Below, one piece after another: positions 8,543 to 17,607 of a stretch of 64,000 nt of DNA. A program made the position numbers and the translations under genes. The notes below the pieces were generated by a model, which saw only the letters and a list, made by a program, of their open reading frames with translations, did no database searches and had not been told where the DNA came from. The DNA comes from Betaproteobacteria bacterium. Lineage in GTDB: Bacteria > Bdellovibrionota_B > Oligoflexia > Silvanigrellales > Silvanigrellaceae. Location: NCBI GenBank assembly GCA_016868315.1, contig VGHE01000004.1, positions 1-64,000 on the forward strand, in the 5' to 3' direction. How positions within the stretch are numbered: position 1 is the first letter of the stretch; each line of letters opens with the position of its first letter.

Positions 8543-10563
8543 TACTGCGAAATGTCAAATTCCATAGTCGGCTCACCACTCGCATCAACTGACGCATAAC
8601 GTCCAGCGCCATCCGCAGTAAAGTCTGCACCGCGCAATGCACTCGAGAGTTTTGCCGGGTTGTTGCCGCCTGCTTTGTATTGCGCTGTGCGCGTCAGCAA
8701 AAGGCTGTCGAATGATTGTCTTTCAAAATCAAGAGCGTTCTCGCCCGCTGCGAGCTCACGCCTCAAATAGCCAAGAAAAGCGCCGGGACGTTGCACGGGA
8801 ACACGTGCACCATTGAGAAACTGATCGGCAATGGAGGTTCGCCCGCCCGCTTCTTGCCAGGTACGATCACCAAGGAAGCGAATGCTGCGCGCCTCGTAAA
8901 AGGCAAATGTGTTCGCAATCAGGCGCACCCGGTCGAGAGAGTCCGGGACGAAGAGTGCGTTGAAGGGGACAAACGCGGGCGCCTTGATCTGAGCAGGGTC
9001 AAACTTTCTTTTCTCTGCAGCGGCTTTTCTCCGTGCATCAGCAACCAACTTGGCATATTCGGGGCCGCGGTACTTGCCGTCTTGTGGTCCGAGCAGTGCG
9101 CGCGCGGGTTCCTGGAAGAGTTCCGTCGACTCGTCGATGTACTCGACCTTTTGAATCTGAAGCCCTTCTTCTTTGCACACTGCTTCAAAAGCCTTGGCCA
9201 TCTCCACACCGTAACCATCAGAGGGCGACATGATTGAAACCACTTTGCGGTTCTTCTGCTTTAAGTAGGCGACCTGCGCACGTGCCTGAGAACTCGCGAG
9301 CGTACCCATACGCACAACAAAAGCTGAGTCAAACTCCTGCGCAGCGGTCACAGGGCCAAGTGTGAACAATGGAACACCGTAAAATGCCGCAACGGTGGCA
9401 GCACCAATGGCTTGGGCGCCATGAAACGGGCCAATAATGATGTGCACCTTGTCTCTGAGTATGAGCTGATTTGCAGCCTCCTCAGCAGCACCAGCATCGT
9501 TACCGACAGTTTTCACAAACGCACGATAATCTACTTCCTTCGACGCCCTCGAATTAAAGAACGCAGAAATCCCCTTGAGTGCCTTGAGCTGCAAACGCAT
9601 GAAGACACCGCTTCCAAGAGGAAGCAAAACACCGACACGAATTTGCCTCGGGTCATCTTTGAGAAGCTGCTCGACTCGGTCACGAACCAAATCAAGTGGA
9701 ATTTCCGGATTCAGCCGCAGCAACATCGGTGCAGCACCGTCCTTCAAGTCCATCAAGGCATTTTGAATCTGTCCTGAACGCAAATTCCTGAACACAGCCA
9801 GAAGATCTTGACGACCATCCGCCGCAGGCGTTGCCGCCGAACCAGAAACTTGATTCGACCCTGCAGTCGAATTCAACTTGCTCGGCTTTTCTCCCAAAAC
9901 GGAATTGGATGCTGGTACGGAAGCCTGTTCAAGACTCTGCGGTGCGGTGGCAGGCTGACTCGCGGCGACGTTTTCAGATTTATTTTTGAGTGATTCACCC
10001 AGACGCTTCTTCACGTCATCGCGGGTAATAACCCATTCTCCGAGAATCCGCAGGTCGACTTTGTCTATCCCCGCAATGTCCATCACACGGCCAAGCCGCT
10101 CAAGCTGACTGATCTCAAACGCAACTTCCTTTAGCTGCTTGCCGATTTCAGTACCCAATGCATGCACACGCGCTTTGTAGATGGCAGGGAAAGCTGGGTC
10201 AGGATATTTCTTGATAAGATCCCGAGCTTCAACATAGGATTTGTCGATGACGTAGATTTGCACAAGCGCATAAAAGCAAAGCGCAGAGACACTCGGCGAC
10301 AGTGCATCAGAACTCAAAGAGAGCTCGAGATGACTGCGTGCCTGCTTTTGATCGTCCCTTATGCTGTAAATGATACCCAAACGGCAGCGCGCGAGTGCGA
10401 GGTCGCCAGGTGCTGCGAGCGGGTCGGCTTGAACCTCTTTGAATTTGATAAAAGCGCCATCAAAATTTCGAAGCTGGAACTCATGTTCGGCTTGCTTCAC
10501 AGTCTCGCTGGATGCAAACGCAACATTGAGTGAGGCAAAGTAAAGAAACACGGCGACGCACAC
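8470..10563 (-). CDS. LpoA-like periplasmic protein (TPR + type 1 binding-protein fold)
   Basis: Resembles penicillin-binding-protein activator LpoA and amino-acid ABC-transporter receptors. A Sec signal (ending NVAFA) is followed by a helical TPR-like region (mature residues about 10-130), a Ser/Pro/Ala-rich linker, and a Peripla_BP_6-type domain. That domain starts at RQIRVGVLLPLG and contains IIIGPFHGAQ and a GVPLFTLGP strand. No lipobox Cys is visible, so it is probably soluble or membrane-tethered by the signal. The start is uncertain. GTG at 10563 fits the signal peptide but has no clear ribosome site and lies inside a hairpin. Upstream starts would overlap grpE by about 100 bases. No transporter genes are adjacent, which favours an LpoA-like role. 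Confidence 0.72.
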   Translation of the reverse strand: MCVAVFLYFASLNVAFASSETVKQAEHEFQLRNFDGAFIKFKEVQADPLAAPGDLALARCRLGIIYSIRDDQKQARSHLELSLSSDALSPSVSALCFYALVQIYVIDKSYVEARDLIKKYPDPAFPAIYKARVHALGTEIGKQLKEVAFEISQLERLGRVMDIAGIDKVDLRILGEWVITRDDVKKRLGESLKNKSENVAASQPATAPQSLEQASVPASNSVLGEKPSKLNSTAGSNQVSGSAATPAADGRQDLLAVFRNLRSGQIQNALMDLKDGAAPMLLRLNPEIPLDLVRDRVEQLLKDDPRQIRVGVLLPLGSGVFMRLQLKALKGISAFFNSRASKEVDYRAFVKTVGNDAGAAEEAANQLILRDKVHIIIGPFHGAQAIGAATVAAFYGVPLFTLGPVTAAQEFDSAFVVRMGTLASSQARAQVAYLKQKNRKVVSIMSPSDGYGVEMAKAFEAVCKEEGLQIQKVEYIDESTELFQEPARALLGPQDGKYRGPEYAKLVADARRKAAAEKRKFDPAQIKAPAFVPFNALFVPDSLDRVRLIANTFAFYEARSIRFLGDRTWQEAGGRTSIADQFLNGARVPVQRPGAFLGYLRRELAAGENALDFERQSFDSLLLTRTAQYKAGGNNPAKLSSALRGADFTADGAGRYASVDASGEPTMEFDISQYYNGSVLSPNTAPENLSGEMLFAD

Positions 10564-10600
10564 GCCTGACGCCAGGCGCGTCCAAGCGTCGCGAAAAAAA

Positions 10601-11251
10601 TCAGTCCGGACTCGCCACGCGCACCATGGCCGTGCGCAAGATCCGCTCACCGATGCGATAGCCAGATACAAATTCATCAACGACCATTTCCTGCTGGAGA
10701 GTCGCATCTAATGTCTTTGCAATGGCGTTGTGGAAGTTCGGATTGAAGGCCTCGCCTTTTCCTGGAAGCTTCTCAACGCCATGCTTCTTGAGGGTATCGG
10801 CCAGCACCTTTGAAACGAGCTGAACACCCTCGACAATCGACGCAACTTGTTTGCCCTCTTCAGTGTCCACGTTCAGGGTCAACTGCTCAATAGCCGTCAT
10901 TGCCTTGTCGAAGGAATCAATGACAGGCAACAGGTCGCGCGCAAATTCTGAGATACAGTAGGTTTTAAGGTCGCCCTTTTCCTTTTCCCAACGCTTCCGA
11001 GAATTCTCGAATTCAGCGGCGATACGATACATGCGATCGTTGGTTTCCGCATATTTAGCAGTTATTTCAGAAAGTTGCTCTTGAAGCTTCGCCGCTGAAT
11101 CGGATGTTTCAGCACGCTCAGTTTCCGGCTTGCCTTCACCTGGAGCGCCGCTGTCCTGTGCCGAAGCGCCACCCTGCGTGGATTCGGGTTCACCGCCGGT
11201 GGGTGATTCAGAAGAAAAAATAATGTTGTTAGACCGGGTGATGGAAAACAT
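10601..11251 (-). CDS. grpE: Nucleotide exchange factor GrpE
   Basis: GrpE releases ADP from DnaK in the Hsp70 cycle. From ATG 11251 (AGGAGGT about six bases upstream) the 216-residue protein has a disordered Gly/Glu-rich N-terminus. A long coiled-coil helix follows (KLQEQLSEITAKYAE...RMYRIAAEFEN), and then the beta-domain signature (FNPNFHNAIA, VDEFVSGYRIGERILRTAMVRV). The open frame extends further upstream to 11473 but without a ribosome site. dnaK is not in the window. A DnaJ-type gene lies at 33174-34160. It may be co-transcribed with the LpoA-like gene. Confidence 0.93.
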   Translation of the reverse strand: MFSITRSNNIIFSSESPTGGEPESTQGGASAQDSGAPGEGKPETERAETSDSAAKLQEQLSEITAKYAETNDRMYRIAAEFENSRKRWEKEKGDLKTYCISEFARDLLPVIDSFDKAMTAIEQLTLNVDTEEGKQVASIVEGVQLVSKVLADTLKKHGVEKLPGKGEAFNPNFHNAIAKTLDATLQQEMVVDEFVSGYRIGERILRTAMVRVASPD

Positions 11252-11425
11252 CGGTAGACCTCCTGCAAGGATCCAGAGCCTGAAGCCCGCACAGTGTAAG
11301 CAGGAACCCGAATCGGTCAACCGTTTCCTGCGGGAAAAATTGTATCCCACGCTTGCAAAGGACAAGCCCGAGGATAAACAATATATGCTCTGGAACACCA
11401 ACGAAACCGCGAAGGACTCACTCGC

Positions 11426-12694
11426 ATGCTCGATCCAAAATATGTCCGTGACAATCTTTCGGTCATTAGCCACGCTGCTCAGCTAAAGCGAATCCCTTTT
11501 GATTCGGAGAAATTCGCTGCTATTTACGACGCCCGTCTGGCGGCTCTCGAGGAAACCGAAACTCTCCGCCGGCAACGCAATGAAGGCTCGGACAACGTCA
11601 AGAAAGCGAAAGATCCCGCAGAGCGCGAGTCCCTCCTGAATTCGATGCGGGAAGTGGGTCAGCGGCTCACCCAAGCCGAAGCAAAACTGCGCGATGTTGA
11701 GGCGGAATTTGAAGCTATGCAGAGCACTGTGCCCAATCCGCCCAGTGCCGACACTCCCGTAGGAGCAACCGACGCAGACAACGTTGAGTGGCGCAAAGAA
11801 GGAACACCACCGGTGTTCAATTTCAAACCGCTCGACCACATCGAACTCGGTCAGAAACTTGGCCTAATTGATTTTAACAGAGGCGCCAACGTTGCGGGTT
11901 CACGCAGCTACTTTCTGGTTGGCGCAGGTGCTGAGCTCGAGCGCGCGGTTCACAATTTGGCCGTAGATTTGCTCACTCAACGCGGCTTCACTCTCATGAG
12001 CGTGCCGGTTCTTGTCAGGTCATCGGCCATGCAGGGAACAGGATATCTCCCCGGCGGCGCAGACCAAGCCTACTTTGTTGAGAAAGACGACATGTGGCTG
12101 GTGGGAACATCAGAGGTCAGCCTAGCGAGCTACCATGCCGGTGAAATTCTTGATGCCGCTCAACTGCCTGTGAAAATCTGCGCCCACTCAAGCTGTTTTC
12201 GCCGTGAAGCCGGTGCACATGGCAAAGACACCAAAGGACTCTATCGAGTTCATCAGTTTCAAAAAATCGAGCAGGTTGTGTTGTGCAAGCCCGACAAGGA
12301 AGAATCCGATCGCCTGCACATGGAACTGCTCACCAATGCTGAAGATCTTCTGAAGATGCTTGAACTGCCCTACCGCGTGGTGAAGGTCTGCACCGGTGAC
12401 CTCGGACAAGGACAAGTGAAGAAACACGACATCGAAACATGGATGCCGAGTCGCAGCGCATACGGCGAAACACACAGCTGCTCGAGTTTCTACGATTACC
12501 AGGCTCGACGCCTCAAAATCAGAACAAAAGATGCAGCAGGTAAGAATCAGTTTGTATTTACTCTCAACAACACCGAGGTCGCGACACCGCGCGTCTTGAT
12601 TCCGTTGATGGAAAATCACCAGACCGCAGACGGTCGTATCCGGATACCGCAGGCCTTGAGAAAATACATGAACGGAAAAGAATACATCGGCTAA
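11426..12694 (+). CDS. serS: Seryl-tRNA synthetase
   Basis: Charges tRNA-Ser (and the selenocysteine tRNA where present) with serine. The 422-residue class II synthetase has the N-terminal coiled-coil arm (about residues 25-105) that grips the tRNA. The catalytic core has motif 2 in SSCFRREAGAHGKDTKGLYRVHQFQK (split here as SSCFRREAG and GLYRVHQFQK) and motif 3 near NNTEVATPRVLIPLMEN. The ATG at 11426 is preceded by AAGGA. It is divergent from grpE. trxC follows 24 bases downstream, likely on the same transcript. Confidence 0.97.
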   Translation: MLDPKYVRDNLSVISHAAQLKRIPFDSEKFAAIYDARLAALEETETLRRQRNEGSDNVKKAKDPAERESLLNSMREVGQRLTQAEAKLRDVEAEFEAMQSTVPNPPSADTPVGATDADNVEWRKEGTPPVFNFKPLDHIELGQKLGLIDFNRGANVAGSRSYFLVGAGAELERAVHNLAVDLLTQRGFTLMSVPVLVRSSAMQGTGYLPGGADQAYFVEKDDMWLVGTSEVSLASYHAGEILDAAQLPVKICAHSSCFRREAGAHGKDTKGLYRVHQFQKIEQVVLCKPDKEESDRLHMELLTNAEDLLKMLELPYRVVKVCTGDLGQGQVKKHDIETWMPSRSAYGETHSCSSFYDYQARRLKIRTKDAAGKNQFVFTLNNTEVATPRVLIPLMENHQTADGRIRIPQALRKYMNGKEYIG

Positions 12695-12718
12695 AACTTC
12701 TTCTTTGGAGAAAAAACG

Positions 12719-13168
12719 ATGCCTGAATCGTGTCTCGTGCCCTGCACATCCTGCGGCGCACTCAATCGTGTTCCTGATCACATCGAGCAGGGCAAAGCAA
12801 AATGTGGCAAATGTTCAACCGTATTGAACCACAAAGATCCCGTTCACGAAGTGAACGGAGCGGTGCTCGCAAAAGCTGTCCTCAACTCGCCCATTCCAGT
12901 CGTTGTTGATTTTTGGGCGCCGTGGTGTGGGCCGTGTGTCGGCTTTGCGCCCACATTTAAACAATATGCGACCGCCCAAAGAGGGAAAGCACTTTTTCTC
13001 AAGTGCGACACAGAGGCACACCAGGATGCCGGTAATCGATTCGGCATCCGCAGTATTCCCACCCTGATTGTCTTTGAAAATGAAAAGGAAAAGGCTCGCC
13101 AGAGCGGGGCACTTTCGTACCCCCATCTGGAGAAGTGGGTGGCAGGTCAGGTCACGCTCAATCCTTGA
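12719..13168 (+). CDS. trxC: Thioredoxin 2
   Basis: Zinc-binding thioredoxin that reduces protein disulfides in the cytoplasm. Residues Cys9/Cys12 and Cys29/Cys32 form the N-terminal zinc finger that marks TrxC. The thioredoxin active site WCGPC is at residues 69-73 (Cys70, Cys73), followed by the cis-Pro loop RSIPTLIVF. Length 149 matches the family. Its last 11 bases overlap the end of the convergent gcvPB. Confidence 0.95.
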   Translation: MPESCLVPCTSCGALNRVPDHIEQGKAKCGKCSTVLNHKDPVHEVNGAVLAKAVLNSPIPVVVDFWAPWCGPCVGFAPTFKQYATAQRGKALFLKCDTEAHQDAGNRFGIRSIPTLIVFENEKEKARQSGALSYPHLEKWVAGQVTLNP

Positions 13169-14627
13169 ACTTGTAGGTCAGCTTCAGCTCGCGCGCTGCC
13201 TTGGTCTCATCCACGCGCTCACGGAAAACACGCGTCGGCGCCTGCTCAACTTCAGGCGTGCGAATGATCTCCTTGAGCGCATTCACAAAACGATCCATCT
13301 CTGACCGGCTTTCAGTTTCCGTAGGCTCAATCATGATGGCGTTCTTCACACACAATGGGAAGTGCACAGTCATTGGGTGCATGCCGTAATCGATGAGACG
13401 CTTAGCCATTTTCGTGGTGTCGAGATTCACGTCACGCTGGTTGCGATCATTGAATACAACTTCGTGCAACGTAGGTGCATTGACTGGCATATGTAAAACA
13501 TCTTTAAGCTGCGAGCGCATGTAATTCGCATTGATAATCGCGTTCTCGGAGACAGCACGCAAACCCTGACCACCCAAGGCACGAATATAACACCATGCAC
13601 GTATGAACATGCCATAGTTTCCGAAGAAAGCCTTCACCCGGCCAATAGTCTGCGGAGCGTTGTCCACGAGAACAATTTTCTCGCCGTGTTTCTCGAGGCG
13701 CGGAACAGGCAGGAAAGGCACAAGCTTATCTGAAACCGCAATCGGACCTGAACCTGGACCACCGCCACCATGAGGTGTCGAGAAGGTCTTGTGCAGGTTG
13801 AATTGAATAACGTCTGCACCGAAATCACCCGGACGGCTCAGACCCAGAACGGCGTTGAGGTTGGCTCCATCGATGTACAGCAGAGCGTCTTTTTCATGAA
13901 GCATGTTGGCAACGGTCTGGATGTTCTTCTCGAAAATTCCAAGCGTGTTTGGATTTGTGGTCATGAGAGCTGCAACATCGTCGTTGAGCACGGCCGCCAA
14001 TGCTTCCGGATGGATAACACCGTCTTCGCCAGTTGCAATCTGGACAATTTGAAAACCGGCCAGAGCAGCGGATGCCGGATTGGTTCCATGCGCCGTATCG
14101 GCAGTCAGGATTGTTTTGCGCTGACGCCCTTTCGACTTGTGATACGCCGATACCAGCATCAGACCTGTCAATTCACCGTGCGCACCTGCAGCGGGCTGAA
14201 GTGACACTCCAGGCATGCCAGTAACACCTTTGAGATCCTCAGTAAGTTCCCACATCACACGCAAATGGCCCTGAGACCATTCAATAGGATCGTAGGGATG
14301 AGCCTCGCTGAGCTCACCACTGCGCGCGATCTCTTCGTTGAGGCGCGGATTGTACTTCATGGTGCAGGAACCCAACGGATAGATTCCCAGGTCGATGGCG
14401 TAATTCCAGGTCGACATGCGCGTGAAGTGGCGAATAACCTCAGGCTCGCTCAACTCTGGCAACCGCGCCTTTCGTACTCGCACTTTCTTGAATACGGACT
14501 TGGGCTCAACGCGCGGAACATCGAGTGTCGGCAGATCGGTACCCACTGCTCCCGGACGTGAAGTTTCAAAACTCGGTGGTTCTTCGAGAACCACGGCATG
14601 ACCTGTACTTTTCTTCAAAAAATCCAT
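13158..14627 (-). CDS. gcvPB: Glycine dehydrogenase (decarboxylating) subunit 2
   Basis: PLP-bearing subunit of the two-subunit P protein. It decarboxylates glycine and passes the aminomethyl group to the lipoyl arm of GcvH. The 489-residue protein has the PLP lysine region in QFNLHKTFSTPHGGGGPG and the characteristic NPNTLGIFE and IDGANLNA motifs. The ATG at 14627 has GGAG about eight bases upstream. It is the last gene of the ppa-gcvT-gcvH-gcvPA-gcvPB cluster, 11 bases after gcvPA. Confidence 0.97.
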   Translation of the reverse strand: MDFLKKSTGHAVVLEEPPSFETSRPGAVGTDLPTLDVPRVEPKSVFKKVRVRKARLPELSEPEVIRHFTRMSTWNYAIDLGIYPLGSCTMKYNPRLNEEIARSGELSEAHPYDPIEWSQGHLRVMWELTEDLKGVTGMPGVSLQPAAGAHGELTGLMLVSAYHKSKGRQRKTILTADTAHGTNPASAALAGFQIVQIATGEDGVIHPEALAAVLNDDVAALMTTNPNTLGIFEKNIQTVANMLHEKDALLYIDGANLNAVLGLSRPGDFGADVIQFNLHKTFSTPHGGGGPGSGPIAVSDKLVPFLPVPRLEKHGEKIVLVDNAPQTIGRVKAFFGNYGMFIRAWCYIRALGGQGLRAVSENAIINANYMRSQLKDVLHMPVNAPTLHEVVFNDRNQRDVNLDTTKMAKRLIDYGMHPMTVHFPLCVKNAIMIEPTETESRSEMDRFVNALKEIIRTPEVEQAPTRVFRERVDETKAARELKLTYKFKD

Positions 14628-14638
14628 GGTGATTCTCC

Positions 14639-16000
14639 TCAGGCCAGATCGCGCAGAAGTTGTGCGAGGTGATCAATATCGTCGCGTGATTTCTTTTCCG
14701 TGACACACACAAGCAGACCTGTGTTATCGTTTGAATCAAAACGACTGAGTGCAACTCCAGGTGCAACACCCTGAGCTGCAGCTTTATTTGCGAAGTCTTT
14801 GGCGGAGCAACTCAACTCAATGACAAATTCATTGAAGGTACTCTGCGTAGGGTAACGCAACTTAGCCTTGCCAGTCTTCAGAAGAACATCTTTGGCATAT
14901 TCCGCTTTAGAGAGATTCTGCACGGCAAGTTCGTGAAAGCCTTCTTTGCCCATCATGGTGAGCCAGATTGTTGCCCACAGCGCCATCAGGTTTTGGTTGG
15001 TGCAGATGTTAGAGGTTGCCTTATCGCGACGGATGTGTTGTTCGCGCGTCGAGAGAGTCAATGTGTACGAGCGGCGCCCCTGCGCATCAATGGTTTCTCC
15101 GCACAGACGACCCGGCATTTGCCGAACGTGTTCCATCTTCGATGTAAACAAACCAACAAACGGCCCGCCGAAACTTTGCGGAACTCCAAAGCTCTGACCT
15201 TCACCCGTTGCGATGTCGGCACCACAATCACCGGGTGATGGAAGCACTCCAAGGCTCAGTGTTTCAGGCGTGCTAACAATAAAAAGTGCATCCTTTGCCT
15301 TTGCAGCGGCAGCAAGAGATTCGAGATCCTCAACGCATCCGTAGAAGTTTGGACTTTGCACAATTACGCCCATCACGTTTTCGCTGAGCAGACTCTTAAG
15401 TGAATTGAGCGAGGTCACTCCACTCTCGAGCGGAACGAATGCAAGTTCAACACCTAGATTGGCAAGATAGGTTCTTAAGACTTGAACGTACTCAGGGTGC
15501 ACAGAAGAAGACACAAGCAAACGGTTTTTATTCTTGTTGATGCGCAAGGCCATGAGCGCAGCTTCAGCGAGTGAAGTTGAGCCGTCGTAGTGCGACGCAT
15601 TCGAGACTTCCATACCGAAAAGCTCGGAGACCATAGTTTGAAATTCAAACAGAGCCTGCAACGTGCCTTGGGTCATTTCTGGCTGGTAGGGCGTATACGA
15701 AGTCAGATACTCGCCGCGCAGCGTGAGTTGGTTCACTGCAGCCGGGCACATGTGGTCGTAGATTCCAGCACCAATGAAGCTCAGTGCGTTTTTTGCATAC
15801 CGACCATCTTTCATCAGTGTTCTAATGCGGCGACGAATTTCCAACTCCGACTGTGCTGGACCGCTGGGCAGCTCGCCCTTGAAGCGCACGTTGTCGGGGA
15901 TTCCCTTGAGAAGATCTTCAACAGAACTGACTCCACAGGCTTGAAGCAGCTCTGCGCGGTCTGTTGCAGTGGTCGGGAGAAAACGATGTTGAACGGTCAT
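14639..16000 (-). CDS. gcvPA: Glycine dehydrogenase (decarboxylating) subunit 1
   Basis: Non-PLP partner of GcvPB; together they make the P protein of the glycine cleavage complex. The 453-residue protein shows the family markers FIGAGIYDH, LTSYTPYQPEMTQGTLQALFEFQ (read as YQPEMTQG), ASHYDGSTSLAEA and CTNQNLMAL. The ATG at 16000 follows a GAGAG-type ribosome site. Splitting of P into two genes is common in many bacteria and is not a degradation here: both open frames are intact. Confidence 0.96.
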   Translation of the reverse strand: MTVQHRFLPTTATDRAELLQACGVSSVEDLLKGIPDNVRFKGELPSGPAQSELEIRRRIRTLMKDGRYAKNALSFIGAGIYDHMCPAAVNQLTLRGEYLTSYTPYQPEMTQGTLQALFEFQTMVSELFGMEVSNASHYDGSTSLAEAALMALRINKNKNRLLVSSSVHPEYVQVLRTYLANLGVELAFVPLESGVTSLNSLKSLLSENVMGVIVQSPNFYGCVEDLESLAAAAKAKDALFIVSTPETLSLGVLPSPGDCGADIATGEGQSFGVPQSFGGPFVGLFTSKMEHVRQMPGRLCGETIDAQGRRSYTLTLSTREQHIRRDKATSNICTNQNLMALWATIWLTMMGKEGFHELAVQNLSKAEYAKDVLLKTGKAKLRYPTQSTFNEFVIELSCSAKDFANKAAAQGVAPGVALSRFDSNDNTGLLVCVTEKKSRDDIDHLAQLLRDLA

Positions 16001-16035
16001 GATCGCACTCTCGTCTGGTGTTGATAGAAATCAGA

Positions 16036-16056
16036 AGGGGCGTCATTGACGCCCCT
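16036..16056 (-). promoter_or_regulatory. Hairpin between gcvH and gcvPA
   Basis: A perfect 9-bp stem (16036-16044 with 16048-16056) with a 3-base loop. It sits 8 bases past the gcvH stop and about 35 bases before the gcvPA start. On the minus strand a pyrimidine-rich stretch follows rather than an unbroken T run. It could be a partial terminator or a processing or stability element that sets the H:P ratio. Confidence 0.55.
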
Positions 16057-16064
16057 GTCCACTC

Positions 16065-16454
16065 TCAGTGATTCGCAGCGTCTGCGATGTATTTGGTGTA
16101 CTGGTCGGCAGTCATCAGATTAGCCGGAGTTCCCTCGAGCGTCACTTTAACGAGCCAATTTTTACCATGAGGATCATTAGCGATATCTTCGGGAGCAGAG
16201 GTGAGCGCAGAGTTTACTTCTGCGACTGTGCCAGCAACAGGCATGTACAAGTCAGATACGGTTTTTGTTGACTCAATTGTGCCGAACGATTCGCCTGCTT
16301 TGAACTTGCTTCCAGCTTTGGGCAAATCAAGGTGCACAACATCACCCAGCTGCTCGATGGCAAACGCTGTGATGCCGACTATTCCCGTGTTGCCCTCAAC
16401 GCGGATCCACTCATGCTCTTTGGTGTATTGCAGATTGTTTGGATAGTTGCTCAT
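16065..16454 (-). CDS. gcvH: Glycine cleavage system H protein
   Basis: Carries the lipoyl group that shuttles aminomethyl and reducing equivalents between P, T and L proteins. The 129-residue protein has YTKEHEWIR at the N-terminus. The lipoylation motif is FGTIESTKTVSDLYMPV, with the modified Lys in ESTKTVS. The ending ...LMTADQYTKYI is also familiar. The ATG at 16454 has AGGAG upstream. It lies 18 bases after gcvT in the cluster. Confidence 0.97.
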   Translation of the reverse strand: MSNYPNNLQYTKEHEWIRVEGNTGIVGITAFAIEQLGDVVHLDLPKAGSKFKAGESFGTIESTKTVSDLYMPVAGTVAEVNSALTSAPEDIANDPHGKNWLVKVTLEGTPANLMTADQYTKYIADAANH

Positions 16455-16472
16455 GAGAAAGGCTCCTGGTTT

Positions 16473-17594
16473 TTAGAGTTGTGCTGTTCCGTTTGTGTAA
16501 AATGGTTTCTTGCAGACCCGCGCCAATTTACGTTCGCCGCGAATTTCAACAAAGATTTCCTGACCGATGCTCGAAAACTCGGGGGGCAGATAAGCCATAC
16601 CCACATTAAGATTCAGAGACGGAGCGACTGTACCGCTGGTGACCCAACCCAACTCGCGCCCACCTTCGGCATGCGAGAAGATTTTGTAGCCGTGCCGGGC
16701 AATGGCCTTGTCGAGCATTTGGATTCCGACCATCTGCTTGCCGAGGCCACGCTCCTTCTGCAATGCAAGCGCTTTTGATCCAACAAATTCGCCCTTGGTG
16801 AATTTGGTGACCCAGCCCAGGCCGCACTCGAGCGCATTGATGCCTTCATCCATGTCGTTGCCATAGAGAAGATATCCCATCTCAAGGCGCAAGGTGTCGC
16901 GCGCTCCAAGACCACAAGGCTTGCCACCTAATTTCGCTACCGCTTCGACCAAAGCAGACCAGATGCGTGGTGAAGCATCGGCAGGAACATAAAGTTCGAA
17001 ACCAAGCTCACCTGTGTAACCCGTACGTGCGATGATGGAAGGTTGTCCGAGCACTTTGCCCTCGGAAAACCAGTAATACTTAAGATTGGCAATATTGATA
17101 TCAACAACCTGTTGCACGAGCTCGCGAGCCTTCGGACCCTGCACAGCAATCTGTGCATAGGCTTCGGATTGATTCTCAAGAATTACGCCCGACGCAGGAA
17201 GATGCGCGCGCAGCCACTGCTCGTCTTTTTCGGTGTTGGAAGCATTCACACAAACAAGAAAGCTATCGATGCCACGGCGGTAAACAATGATGTCATCGAT
17301 GACACAGCCATCTTCTTTGCACAAAGCAGAATACTGAGCTTGACCAATCGCAATCTTAGTGACGTCGTTGGTGGTCATGCGTTGAAGAAAATCGTTGGCT
17401 CCGCGACCCGAGACCATCAACTCTCCCATGTGGCTCACGTCGAAAAGACCCACGGAGGAACGCACCACTTTATGCTCGTCGATGACTCCTGAATATTGAA
17501 CAGGCATATCCCAACCGCCGAAGTCAACCATGCGGGCGCCCAGCTTGCGGTGCTCTGCGTTCAGGGGTGTACGTTTCAGGTTTTGAGAAACCAC
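16473..17594 (-). CDS. gcvT: Glycine cleavage system T protein (aminomethyltransferase)
   Basis: Transfers the methylene group from the H-protein lipoyl arm to tetrahydrofolate and releases ammonia. It has the N-terminal TPLNAEHRKLGARMVDFGGWDMPVQY region (seen as FGGWDMPVQY), SVGLFDVSHMGE, the catalytic-Asp segment near the middle, and RTGYTGELGFELY. I choose GTG at 17594 (373 residues) because AGGGGA is correctly spaced. An ATG at 17618 would overlap the ppa stop and lacks a site. Only 13 bases separate it from ppa. Confidence 0.95.
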   Translation of the reverse strand: MVSQNLKRTPLNAEHRKLGARMVDFGGWDMPVQYSGVIDEHKVVRSSVGLFDVSHMGELMVSGRGANDFLQRMTTNDVTKIAIGQAQYSALCKEDGCVIDDIIVYRRGIDSFLVCVNASNTEKDEQWLRAHLPASGVILENQSEAYAQIAVQGPKARELVQQVVDINIANLKYYWFSEGKVLGQPSIIARTGYTGELGFELYVPADASPRIWSALVEAVAKLGGKPCGLGARDTLRLEMGYLLYGNDMDEGINALECGLGWVTKFTKGEFVGSKALALQKERGLGKQMVGIQMLDKAIARHGYKIFSHAEGGRELGWVTSGTVAPSLNLNVGMAYLPPEFSSIGQEIFVEIRGERKLARVCKKPFYTNGTAQL

Positions 17595-17607
17595 AATTTT
17601 TCCCCTT

